From Microbacterium sp. APC 3901 (GTDB taxonomy: Bacteria; Actinomycetota; Actinomycetes; Actinomycetales; Microbacteriaceae), in the NCBI RefSeq assembly GCF_030407765.1, contig NZ_JASDCU010000012.1:1-64000 (forward strand): a stretch of 64,000 nt of DNA, read 5' to 3'. Shown one piece after another: positions 45,509 to 53,120 of the stretch (positions are counted from its first letter, which is position 1; the number at the start of each line of letters is the position of its first letter). Below the pieces are notes generated by a model that saw only the letters and a list, made by a program, of their open reading frames with translations, was not told where the DNA came from and did not search any database. The position numbers and the translations under genes were made by a program.

Positions 45509-47092
45509 ATGGACACTCCTCACGCGCTCTCCCGCCGCGCACTCCTCGCAGGGGCGGGGGCCGCCGCGATCGGCGGCTCGCTCGCCCTGGTGGGCGGTGA
45601 ATCCGCCGTCGCCTCGACACTCGCTCCCGCGAATCCTTCCGCAGCGGGAGGCCCCTCTTCGAAAGGACGATCGCGCATGCGACCGACATACCACTTCAGC
45701 GTGCCCGACAACTGGAAGAACGACCCCCAGCGGCCGATCTACCTCGACGGCGAGTACCACTACTACTACCTCTACAACGCCGACTACCTCGAGGGCGGAG
45801 TCGGCACGTCGTGGCGCCGCGCGACGACCCGTGACCATGTCGAGTTCCGCGACCGCGGCGAGGCGATCCCGAAGTTCAGCGATGCCAACGGCGACTGCTG
45901 GTCGGGATCGCTGGTCGTCGACGAGCAGAACACGGCGGGATACGGTGCCGGTGCCGTCATCGCCCTCGTCACGCAGGCTCCGGAGGGGCGACAGGCGCAG
46001 TACCTCTGGTATTCGACAGACCGTGGTCGCTCCTTCCGCCCGGGTGGCACGGCACCGGTGCTCGCGAATCCCGGAACGCCGGACTTCCGAGACCCCAAGG
46101 TGATCTGGGACTCCGACCGGAGCCGGTGGTTCATGGCCAATGCGGAGGGGCAGAAGATCGGCTTCTACGCGTCCGCCGACCTGCGCTCCTGGACGCGGGT
46201 GGGGGAGTTCGTGCGCACCGACCTCGGCCTTCTAGAATGTCCGGACATCTTCCGGATGACGGCGGACGATGGAACCTCCCACTGGATCCTCGGCACCAGC
46301 GCGAACGGCAAAGGGCGCGGCCTTCCGGCCACCTACGCCTACTGGACGGGGCGCTTCGACGGCGTGTCTTTCGTCACCGACCGCGAGGAACCGGAATGGC
46401 TCGACTACGGCTTCGACTTCTACGGCGCGGTGACGTACCCGAACCACGACCGGACAGGAGCGGAGGATCCGACCCTGCGGCGCGCGATCGGTTGGGCGAA
46501 CTTCTGGGACTACCCGCACAACACCCCCACCCTTGCCACGGACGGTTACAACGGCGATGACATGATCGCCCGGGACGTCCGACTGAAGCGCGGGGCTGGC
46601 GGGTACTATCTCGCTTCCGTCCCCACCGCCGCACTCGCTGACCGAGTGAAGCGCACGCACAGCCTGGGTGACGTCGAGGTCACAGGTACCCGAGACCTCG
46701 ATCTTCAAGAGCTGGCGTACGACATCTCCTGCGAGATCGTCTGGAATCCCGCCTCCCCGCCGGCGAACGTCGGCTTCGAGGTGTGCCGCGCACCCGGCGG
46801 TGGGCGCCACGTCGCTGTCGGAGCGTACCTTCCCGGTCCTTTTGCCTACGTCAACCGGCGTCCCACGATCAACCCGACGGGTGGGGAGACGCAGACTCCG
46901 TTCGATCCGTCGACCGGACGACTCAACCTGCGCATCCTCGTCGACCGCACGAGCGTCGAGATGTTCATCGGAGACGGCCGCGCTGTGCACTCCCACCGCG
47001 TCTTCCCACTGGAAGGCGACAACCGCATTCGCTTGTATTCGCATGAGGGGACGAGCACGTTCCGGGGACTCACCATCCGCAGGCTCGGTTAG
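45509..47092 (+). CDS. Exported GH32 enzyme with NDPQRP motif (levanase / levan fructotransferase type)
   Basis: A 527-residue secreted enzyme and the only exported hydrolase of the island. The N-terminus (SRRALLAGAGAAAIGG) is a Tat-type signal. The GH32 triad is Asp72 in WKNDPQRP, Asp195 in FRDP and Glu243 in LECPD. NDPQRP in place of NDPNG is, from memory, a feature of levan-active enzymes: endo- and exo-levanases and the levan fructotransferases that make difructose anhydride IV. A C-terminal sandwich (SVEMFIGDGRAVHSHRVFP) completes it. Start: ATG at 45509 behind GGAAGG. It is 36 nt after the kinase, so in the same operon. Confidence 0.85.
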   Translation: MDTPHALSRRALLAGAGAAAIGGSLALVGGESAVASTLAPANPSAAGGPSSKGRSRMRPTYHFSVPDNWKNDPQRPIYLDGEYHYYYLYNADYLEGGVGTSWRRATTRDHVEFRDRGEAIPKFSDANGDCWSGSLVVDEQNTAGYGAGAVIALVTQAPEGRQAQYLWYSTDRGRSFRPGGTAPVLANPGTPDFRDPKVIWDSDRSRWFMANAEGQKIGFYASADLRSWTRVGEFVRTDLGLLECPDIFRMTADDGTSHWILGTSANGKGRGLPATYAYWTGRFDGVSFVTDREEPEWLDYGFDFYGAVTYPNHDRTGAEDPTLRRAIGWANFWDYPHNTPTLATDGYNGDDMIARDVRLKRGAGGYYLASVPTAALADRVKRTHSLGDVEVTGTRDLDLQELAYDISCEIVWNPASPPANVGFEVCRAPGGGRHVAVGAYLPGPFAYVNRRPTINPTGGETQTPFDPSTGRLNLRILVDRTSVEMFIGDGRAVHSHRVFPLEGDNRIRLYSHEGTSTFRGLTIRRLG

Positions 47093-47177
47093 GAGGCGCG
47101 GCCTCTTGTCTGCGTTCAGGATCACGGCGAGTGTGACCGATGGAGAGGATCTACGTGCGTTGATCTGGTGGCGCCAG

Positions 47178-47333
47178 GTCACCGCCGGCACCGGTGTGTA
47201 CGCGGCGCACGTGCCGATCTCCACCTGGATCGGTGCCGCTGGCCCCGAAAGCCAGGCCGACACCATCGCCGAGCACTACTGGGACATCTATACCCGGCGA
47301 GACGGCGCCGAACACCCCTATCCTGCGACGTGA
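47178..47333 (+). pseudogene. 3' fragment of a short-chain dehydrogenase gene
   Basis: The last 51 codons (VTAGTGVYAAHVPISTWIGAAG, then IAEHYWDIYTRRDGAEHPYPAT) match the C-terminal end of SDR-family oxidoreductases of the kind ending in WDLYTRRDxAEHxYP, as I recall them. The nucleotide-binding TGxxxGxG part and active-site YxxxK are absent; the upstream 85 bp does not continue the reading frame in a recognisable way. This is a truncated remnant. Confidence 0.65.
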
Positions 47334-47370
47334 CGCACAGGCCTCGACAGCCGCAAAAGTAGCAGCAACC

Positions 47371-47408
47371 GAGGGGATGCCGGAGGCGAAAGCTCCCGGC
47401 ATCCCCTC
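47371..47408. terminator. Bidirectional hairpin terminator
   Basis: Perfect 13-bp stem (47371-47383 with 47396-47408). It lies between the plus-strand SDR remnant and the minus-strand C-terminal remnant, so it probably once ended both genes. Confidence 0.65.
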
Positions 47409-47669
47409 TCTGCGGCCAGCGGTGGATCAGCCTGCTGCCGGGGCGATCTCGTTCAGCGTTTCGTCGAGCTCGGGGTGAGGTGGGCTGCGCCGGATAGCTG
47501 CGATAAGTGGTCTTATCGTCGGGAAACGGCCAGACAGGGAAGTAAGAAGGAGCTGAGCAGGGGAGTGCGCGTTTCCAGTGCTGGCGCGGAGGAACGGCCT
47601 GACACGCGGACTTGATGCCGAAGCTGAGAGGCCCCCGGTCGGGCGCCTCTCGCCCAGTAGGCTCACGGC

Positions 47670-48107
47670 ATGGAATCGGCTCAGCCCTTCGATCACGCCG
47701 CGTGGGTCGCGAACGAAGGAGCAATCAGGCGTCGGCGAGCGATGTGGATCGCGCTCGTCATCGCGGCGCTGCTGCTGGCGCTGTTGTACGGCGGACGCGT
47801 CGCCTGGCTGTCCATGATGGCTACTGAGGGCGATGTCCCGCCGGCGTCCTCGGTGCCGCTGCCGGAGGGGGCAGAGATCATGGGCGACAGCATCGGCTGC
47901 GGAAGCGGAGGATGCTCTGTCACGTTCACAGTGCGGCCACCTGCGGGGCAGTCGCCGGAAGCGCTCGCTGAGCAGATGGGGGCCACCCCGCAGATGTCGG
48001 TACCGGGTACATTCTGGGATCCGCGCACCGTGTGGGTGTCGGCTCGGCCAGCGGGCAGTGTCCTGAACCTCGTGGTCGATTACTGGTCCACGGAGTGGGT
48101 TCCGTAA
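47670..48107 (+). CDS. Single-pass membrane protein of unknown function
   Basis: A 145-residue protein with a cytoplasmic N-terminus (to residue about 23, ending RRRR), one membrane helix (about 25-45) and an extracellular domain of about 95 residues. Two cysteines lie close together (GCGSGGCSVTFTV), a likely disulfide. No family is recognised. A -10-like TAGGCT (47658-47663) ends 6 nt before the ATG, indicating a leaderless mRNA. Confidence 0.7.
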   Translation: MESAQPFDHAAWVANEGAIRRRRAMWIALVIAALLLALLYGGRVAWLSMMATEGDVPPASSVPLPEGAEIMGDSIGCGSGGCSVTFTVRPPAGQSPEALAEQMGATPQMSVPGTFWDPRTVWVSARPAGSVLNLVVDYWSTEWVP

Positions 48108-48245
48108 CTCGAGGCTCGCCCGCGGGTCACGCGATGTCACCAACCTCAAACGGTCCGCCTCGCGGGCTGCTCTCGTTGCCGAGTACGTGGAGATGCTCAA
48201 CCGTGTTGAAACCCTTCGCTGAGAACGCCGTCGCCCGCCGTGACA

Positions 48246-48828
48246 TCAGAGGTCGATTGGTCCGGGCGAGGGAACCACTGTCGGCAATCCGCCGTCGAGG
48301 ATTCGCTCGACCATGCCGATAGCGCGGGCGGTGAGGCCGTCACCGGGATAGAAGTCCTCGTAGTGCCTCGACCTCCGCCAGCGTGGCGAGGCTGCACAGG
48401 GCGAGCAGTTGGCGGATGTCGTCCACGTCGCGCCCCGGGCGATTGGCGCGGAGCTTCATGGCGAGGAGCGCCTCCTTCGAGGCGACTTGGACGACAACGC
48501 TGTCGCGGTCGTAGATCGTCTCTCACTCGACGGGTCGCCGCCCGAACGTGGGCACCGAGTCTGCGTTCTCCACAGCGAAGTTGAACCAGCCGGCGCTCCA
48601 TCCTCGTCGATCCGCCACACGCTCGGCTGCGGCGAGGACGGCGTCATCGCTTCCGGGGTGAATGTGAAGAGAATCGAGGTCTCCAGTGGCGCGCCGGTCG
48701 AAGTACCTGATGACGAGCGCGGCACCGCCGACGAGGCGTATGCCCGTGACTTCACCGGCCGTGTGGAGCTCACCGACGAGGTCACGGAGGCCGGAGATGA
48801 TGTCGTCGCGATCAAGCGAGTCGCCCAT
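48246..48828 (-). pseudogene. Inactivated DUF6036/AbiEii-like nucleotidyltransferase toxin gene
   Basis: The first 101 codons are intact (IRLVGGAALVIRYFDRRATGDLDSL carries the nucleotidyltransferase GG...D-x-D pattern). A TGA then stands where the family has Trp (GRRPVE-stop-ETIYDRDS), and reading continues in the same frame through VASKEALLAMKLRANRPGRDVDDIRQLLALCSLATLAEVEAL. A frameshift at about 48359 follows, after which EDFYPGDGLTARAIGMVERILDGGLP runs to a stop at 48246. Two independent lesions make it a pseudogene. Its ATG overlaps the XRE partner's stop by 4 bp. Confidence 0.85.
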
Positions 48829-49403
48829 CAGACGCTCACCAGAGTGTCTCGCCAGACAAGGACGCCACGCTCGAGGAACTCGGCGGGGACATCCTCGGGT
48901 GCCGGGATCGGGTCCGCAGGATCGACGTCCAGGGTTCGAGGCGCCCGGAGCTGTCTGTTCGGAGCGTCAACCCATGCGGGAGAGGGGAGTCCCTCCTCGC
49001 TGAGACGAAGATCCACGAGTGCTGCAAGGGCCGCATCCCACGCGCGGTCACCAGTCGGCTCCGGCTCGGCGAGGCCGAGGACCCCGCGTACAAGGCCGTG
49101 TTCGGAGTCGAGGTTGTCACTCAACTGGATGAGCTCGCGAAGAGCACTGTACTTGTCGCCCGCACGCAGGTACCTACGGATCGCTGCGGCGATGGTCGCC
49201 GCGTCGTCCCGCCGCGTGGGTGCGGAATACAGTCGGTGGCCGGTGCCGCTGAGGAAGCGCTCGATGGTGCTGAATTCGGCCTCGCGACCGCTTTCGAATC
49301 GCGAGACTCGGCCCTGGTCGACGTTGGTCCGTTGGGCGAGATCCTTCTGTGTGAGGCCGCGGCTCTTTCGAGCGGCGCGCAAGAGAACTGATGCGTTCGT
49401 CAT
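48828..49403 (-). CDS. XRE-family regulator, antitoxin-like partner of the broken nucleotidyltransferase
   Basis: A 191-residue protein with an N-terminal Cro/CI helix-turn-helix (LRAARKSRGLTQKDLAQRTNVDQGRVSRFESGREAEFSTIERFL) and a C-terminal helical region ending LVWRDTLVSV. Pairing of such a protein with a DUF6036 nucleotidyltransferase is a toxin-antitoxin-like arrangement. The ATG at 49403 has a strong GAGGAGG upstream; the longer in-frame start at 49436 lacks one. The protein remains intact although the partner is dead. Confidence 0.85.
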   Translation of the reverse strand: MTNASVLLRAARKSRGLTQKDLAQRTNVDQGRVSRFESGREAEFSTIERFLSGTGHRLYSAPTRRDDAATIAAAIRRYLRAGDKYSALRELIQLSDNLDSEHGLVRGVLGLAEPEPTGDRAWDAALAALVDLRLSEEGLPSPAWVDAPNRQLRAPRTLDVDPADPIPAPEDVPAEFLERGVLVWRDTLVSV

Positions 49404-49481
49404 GTCGCCTCCTCTCAGAAATGTTTTCAGAGCCATATTCTACCGGGTCTCGAGACTGAGCGGGACCGACGCAGTGGCGCG

Positions 49482-49598
49482 CTCGCGTACAGCGGTTCGG
49501 ACATCGCAGCTCCCGCAGCCGCCGCAGCGGGCTTGCTCCTAGTCGCAGGTGCAGTCTTCCTCCTGCTGCGGCGCCGGAGAGGGAACACGGGGATCTAG
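49482..49598 (+). pseudogene. C-terminal sorting-signal remnant of a surface protein
   Basis: The frame from 49482 reads LAYSGSDIAAPAAAAAGLLLVAGAVFLLLRRRRGNTGI and stops. That is an LPxTG-like sorting motif (LAYSG), a membrane helix and a basic tail, the standard end of a wall-anchored actinobacterial protein. There is no start codon or protein body upstream; the sequence before it is the promoter area of the opposite XRE gene. It is the surviving 3' end of a deleted surface-protein gene. Confidence 0.6.
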
Positions 49599-49640
49599 TC
49601 GGAAAGTACCCCGCGTGACAGCCCGGTTCGGGTCCGTGGC

Positions 49641-49672
49641 GTCAACGGGAGCAAATCCTCGCTCCCGTTGAC
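49641..49672 (-). terminator. Hairpin downstream of the ROK repressor
   Basis: Perfect 12-bp stem GTCAACGGGAGC / GCTCCCGTTGAC (49641-49652 and 49661-49672), 7 nt past the ROK stop codon at 49679. Confidence 0.65.
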
Positions 49673-49678
49673 TGACGG

Positions 49679-50794
49679 TCAGGAGGAGAACGACAAGGTC
49701 GCGATCGCTGACTGGATCGCCACCGCGGCGGCGCCTCGGGCCCAGGCGGTGAAACCGGGTTCGTCGATGTAGAGCTCGATGGGATCCGCGAGAGGGTCGC
49801 GGTCAGTGGCGATGGCTCGCCGGATGGATGCTTCTGCGACGCTGAACAGCCCGATGCCGTCGCCGGCGAGAACCGCGGCCGGCTGCATCGTGAGGTTCGC
49901 AGCGAGGGCGATGAATCGGCCGAGCGCTTCGCCGGCCGCATCCGCCACTGCTGTCGCCGCCGGGTCTCCGCCGGCGGCGAGCGCCAGGAACTCCTCGTAC
50001 TCGATCGGTCTCCGCAGGGCACCGGAGACCTGGGCGGTGATCGATCCGGAGGTGAGCATGGCCTGCGCGCACCCGCGGTGCCCTCGGTCGCAGAGGGGCC
50101 CGTTGGCTGCGAGAGGGATGTGTCCGCCGAGGCCCGCGCCGACCTCGCGGGTGCGCACGACCTCGTTGTGCGCGACGACCGCGTAGCCGATGCCCTCGCC
50201 GATCGTGATCACCGAGAACCCGGGCAGGCCGCGGCCCATGCCGAACCACCGCTCGGCCTCCGCGAGCGCGACGAGGTCGTTCTCGACGGTGACGGGCAGT
50301 CCGGTCGCCTCGGCGAGCATTGCGGCGAACGGCACTCCGCGCCAGTCGAGGAACGGTGCGAACTCGACGACGCCGTCGTCGACCGAGCCGCCGAGGCTGA
50401 CGCCGATGCCGCGGATGTCGCCATCGAAATCTTCGATCGCCGCCCGGATGTCGGAGACGACGCTCGACGGATCGGCGGCGGTGAGAGGACGCGTCGATGA
50501 CGCGACGAGGGTCGCGCGGACGTCGGTGAGAACCGCGTGCAGAGTGTCGCCGGTGAGCTTGATGCCGATGAAGAAGCCCCGATCGGGGGCGATGTCGAGC
50601 GGCCGTGTCGGTCGGCCGACGGATCCGTCGACGACGTCGTCGAGTTCGACGAGGAGACCGGTGTCGAGGAACGGCTTCGCCAGGCGGGTGAGGCTCGCGG
50701 CGGAGAGCCCCAACCGGGTCGTGAGAGCAGAGCGGGAGATGGGGCCGTGGATCAGCACCGCTTCAGCGAGCGCGGTTTCACTCTCTGTGAGCAC
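49679..50794 (-). CDS. ROK-family transcriptional repressor of the alpha-galactoside module
   Basis: A 371-residue protein with an N-terminal winged helix (ALAEAVLIHGPISRSALTTRLGLSAASLTRLAKPFLDTGLLVE) and a ROK kinase-like domain (FFIGIKLTGDTLHAVL, GIGVSLGGSVDDG, VENDLVALAEAERWFG, and the zinc-site region GHIPLAANGPLCDRGHRGC). It is divergently placed to the alpha-galactosidase operon, so it should repress it and respond to its sugar. Of two GTGs (50800, 50794) the second is 6 nt from AGGAGG and is preferred. Confidence 0.9.
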   Translation of the reverse strand: MLTESETALAEAVLIHGPISRSALTTRLGLSAASLTRLAKPFLDTGLLVELDDVVDGSVGRPTRPLDIAPDRGFFIGIKLTGDTLHAVLTDVRATLVASSTRPLTAADPSSVVSDIRAAIEDFDGDIRGIGVSLGGSVDDGVVEFAPFLDWRGVPFAAMLAEATGLPVTVENDLVALAEAERWFGMGRGLPGFSVITIGEGIGYAVVAHNEVVRTREVGAGLGGHIPLAANGPLCDRGHRGCAQAMLTSGSITAQVSGALRRPIEYEEFLALAAGGDPAATAVADAAGEALGRFIALAANLTMQPAAVLAGDGIGLFSVAEASIRRAIATDRDPLADPIELYIDEPGFTAWARGAAAVAIQSAIATLSFSS

Positions 50795-50824
50795 GGTCAC
50801 CTCCTCGTTGCTTCCATTCTGGCA

Positions 50825-50884
50825 GTAAAAGGGCGCCTTGTCGCGCGCTATCCGGTCCTGAAGTCGCTCTTGGCAGCCCTTTAC
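50825..50884. promoter_or_regulatory. Divergent promoter with inverted operator pair
   Basis: GTAAAAGGGCGCC (50825-50837) and GGCAGCCCTTTAC (50872-50884) are near inverted repeats. The second overlaps the start of the likely promoter of the plus-strand operon: -35 TTGGCA (50870-50875), 17 nt, -10 TAGAAC (50893-50898). One site faces each divergent gene, which suits ROK control of both. Confidence 0.55.
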
Positions 50885-50940
50885 TTTCGTGATAGAACTA
50901 ATCCATGCATTTCAGCAATGAGGCTCTGCAGGAGAGCGTG

Positions 50941-53085
50941 ATGGATGATCTCGAGTCCCCGGCCGCCCACGATCGCGTGATCCACCTCCACCGCGGTGGG
51001 ACGAGTGTCGTCATCGACCTCGAGTCCGAAGAGGTGCCCGTCATCGTCCACTGGGGCGAGGAGCTGCTCGACTCGACTCCGGCGACGTTGCGCAGCCTCG
51101 CCGTCGCCGCCCGCCCGCAGCGAGTGTCCGGCGGTCTCGACCGCACGCCGCGACTCGGCGCCGTCGCCACCGAGGCATCGGGCTGGCTCGGCACGCCGAC
51201 CATCGAGGGGCACCGTGCAGGCGTCGGCTTCAGCATCAAGCCCGAGGTCGTCGAGGTGCGCGTCGAACACCACGCCGCCACGGTCGAGCTGGAGGACGCG
51301 GAAGCGGGGATCCACCTCCGCTGGGACGTCGAAGTCGGCGTAGCCGGGCTTCTCCATCAGCGCATGACCGTGAGCAACAGCGGCGATGGCGCCTACTCCC
51401 TCGATGCTCTGCAGCTCGCCTTCCCCACACCAGGGGATGCCACGGAACTGCTCGACACCACCGGTCACCATCTTCGCGAGCGCAGCGCTCAGCGGCACGT
51501 CTTCACTCTGGGCACGCACCTGCGGGAGAGCCGGAGGGGGCGTCCGGGGGCAGACGCGACGGTGCTGCTGGCCGCGGGGCGGCCCGGCTTCGGGTTCGAG
51601 TCCGGTCGGGTGCACGGCATCCACGTCGCGTGGAGCGGAAATCACCGTGTCCTCGCGGAGCGGGTCGTGACCGGCGATGCCTTCCTCGCCGGCGGTGAAC
51701 TCTTCGCACCGGGCGAGGTCATGATCGCCCCCGGAGCGTCCGTGTCATCGCCCTGGGTGATCGGCTCGTGGGGTGACGGTCTCAACCAGCTCTCGCGGCG
51801 CTTCCACGCCGAGTGGCGGGACCGCCCGCAGCATCCGCGCCGTGCGCGTCCAGTCACTCTGAACACGTGGGAAGCCGTCTACTTCGACCACGACTTCGAT
51901 CGGCTATCGGCTCTCGCCGATGCCGCTGCCGAGGTCGGGATCGAACGGTTCGTGCTCGACGACGGGTGGTTCACCGGGCGACGTGACGACACCCGAGGAC
52001 TCGGCGACTGGCAGGTGGATGCCGGGGTCTGGCCCGACGGTCTGCATCCTCTCGTCTGCAAGGTCAACGATCTCGGCATGGAATTCGGTCTCTGGGTGGA
52101 GCCCGAGATGGTGAACCCCGACAGCGACCTCGCCCGCGCGCATCCCGACTGGATCCTTCAAGGCCGGTCGTCTCTACCGCCGTCCGCACGGCAGCAGCAG
52201 GTGCTCGACCTCGCGAATCCCGAGGCCTACCGGCACATCGCGGATAGCCTTCTCGCGCTCCTGGCCGAGTACCCGATCGCCTATCTCAAGTGGGATCACA
52301 ACCGGGACCTCGTCGATGCGGGCAGCGGGCCCGGGGGATCGCCGCGGGTGCGCGAGCACACGCTCGCTCTCTACCGACTGCTCGACGAGCTGAAGGCCGC
52401 CCACCCCGACCTCGAGATCGAGAGTTGCGCATCGGGCGGTGCTCGGGTCGACCTCGGCATCCTCGACCGCACCGACCGCATCTGGACCAGCGACAGTCTC
52501 GATCCGATCGAGCGGCTCGAGAACCAGCGCTACACCGGCCTCGTCGTGCCACCCGAGATGATGGGCATGCACCTCACGAGTCCCGTCGTGCACTCGTCCG
52601 GGCGCACGGTCTCGCTTGAGCTGAGCGCCGCCGTCGCGCTTCTCGGCCACTTCGGCGTCGAATGGGATCTCACCTCGGCCGACGAGCAGACCCGGGAGCG
52701 CGTCGCCGCCTGGATCGCTCTCGCGAAACGGCTGCGTCCGTTGATCGCCGACGGCACCGTCATCCACGTCGACGGCGCCGAGCCGGGCATCGACGTCCGA
52801 GGAATCGTCGCCGACGACGCCCAGTCCGCCGTGTTCACCATCACGCAGGTCGCGACGAGCGCCGCCTACCCGGCGGGGCGCGTCCGGTTCCCGGGGCTCG
52901 ACCCTGCGCGCTCGTACGCACTCCGCATCCTCTCGCGTCCTGCGCACGATCCTGCGCAGTCGTCGCTCGCGTGGGCGGAGGAGCCGGTCACCATGACCGG
53001 CCGTGAGCTCGGGAGCATCGGGGTTCGACCGCCCGTGCAGTTCCCTCAGCAGGCGACCGTCGTCGAGATCGTTTCACAGCACTGA
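50941..53085 (+). CDS. Alpha-galactosidase, GH36
   Basis: Hydrolyses terminal alpha-1,6-galactose of raffinose, melibiose or stachyose in the cytoplasm. The 714-residue protein has the GH36 N-terminal sandwich, then a TIM barrel with FVLDDGWFTGRRDD, nucleophile Asp in YLKWDHNRD (about residue 451) and acid/base Asp in RIWTSDSLD (about 518), with the CASGGARVDLG motif between. I prefer the ATG at 50941 because AGGAG lies 6 nt upstream; an ATG at 50905 falls near the expected transcription start and would add 12 residues. It leads an operon with the importer genes. Confidence 0.93.
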   Translation: MDDLESPAAHDRVIHLHRGGTSVVIDLESEEVPVIVHWGEELLDSTPATLRSLAVAARPQRVSGGLDRTPRLGAVATEASGWLGTPTIEGHRAGVGFSIKPEVVEVRVEHHAATVELEDAEAGIHLRWDVEVGVAGLLHQRMTVSNSGDGAYSLDALQLAFPTPGDATELLDTTGHHLRERSAQRHVFTLGTHLRESRRGRPGADATVLLAAGRPGFGFESGRVHGIHVAWSGNHRVLAERVVTGDAFLAGGELFAPGEVMIAPGASVSSPWVIGSWGDGLNQLSRRFHAEWRDRPQHPRRARPVTLNTWEAVYFDHDFDRLSALADAAAEVGIERFVLDDGWFTGRRDDTRGLGDWQVDAGVWPDGLHPLVCKVNDLGMEFGLWVEPEMVNPDSDLARAHPDWILQGRSSLPPSARQQQVLDLANPEAYRHIADSLLALLAEYPIAYLKWDHNRDLVDAGSGPGGSPRVREHTLALYRLLDELKAAHPDLEIESCASGGARVDLGILDRTDRIWTSDSLDPIERLENQRYTGLVVPPEMMGMHLTSPVVHSSGRTVSLELSAAVALLGHFGVEWDLTSADEQTRERVAAWIALAKRLRPLIADGTVIHVDGAEPGIDVRGIVADDAQSAVFTITQVATSAAYPAGRVRFPGLDPARSYALRILSRPAHDPAQSSLAWAEEPVTMTGRELGSIGVRPPVQFPQQATVVEIVSQH

Positions 53086-53120
53086 CAACCGAGCAGTTCC
53101 CCGCGCAAGGAGGCGCACAC

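Larger units (their letters stand above)
47093..47669. other. Gene-poor scar region after the fructan operon
   Basis: This 577-bp stretch contains the SDR fragment (47178-47333), a hairpin (47371-47408), and, on the minus strand ending at 47427, an open frame whose last residues (RPLIAAIRRSPPHPELDETLNEIAPAAG) look like a genuine protein C-terminus but with no intact gene upstream. No complete gene is supported. It reads as decayed DNA at the right edge of the island. Confidence 0.6.

Noticed and set aside
47427..48200. Minus-strand gene opposite the 47670 membrane protein
   Set aside because: Only its last ~30 residues look protein-like; the rest is a shadow of the plus-strand gene.
48108..48245. 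Frame ending AALVAEYVEMLNRVETLR as a small gene
   Set aside because: No start codon or ribosome-binding site and no recognisable family; at most another decayed tail.
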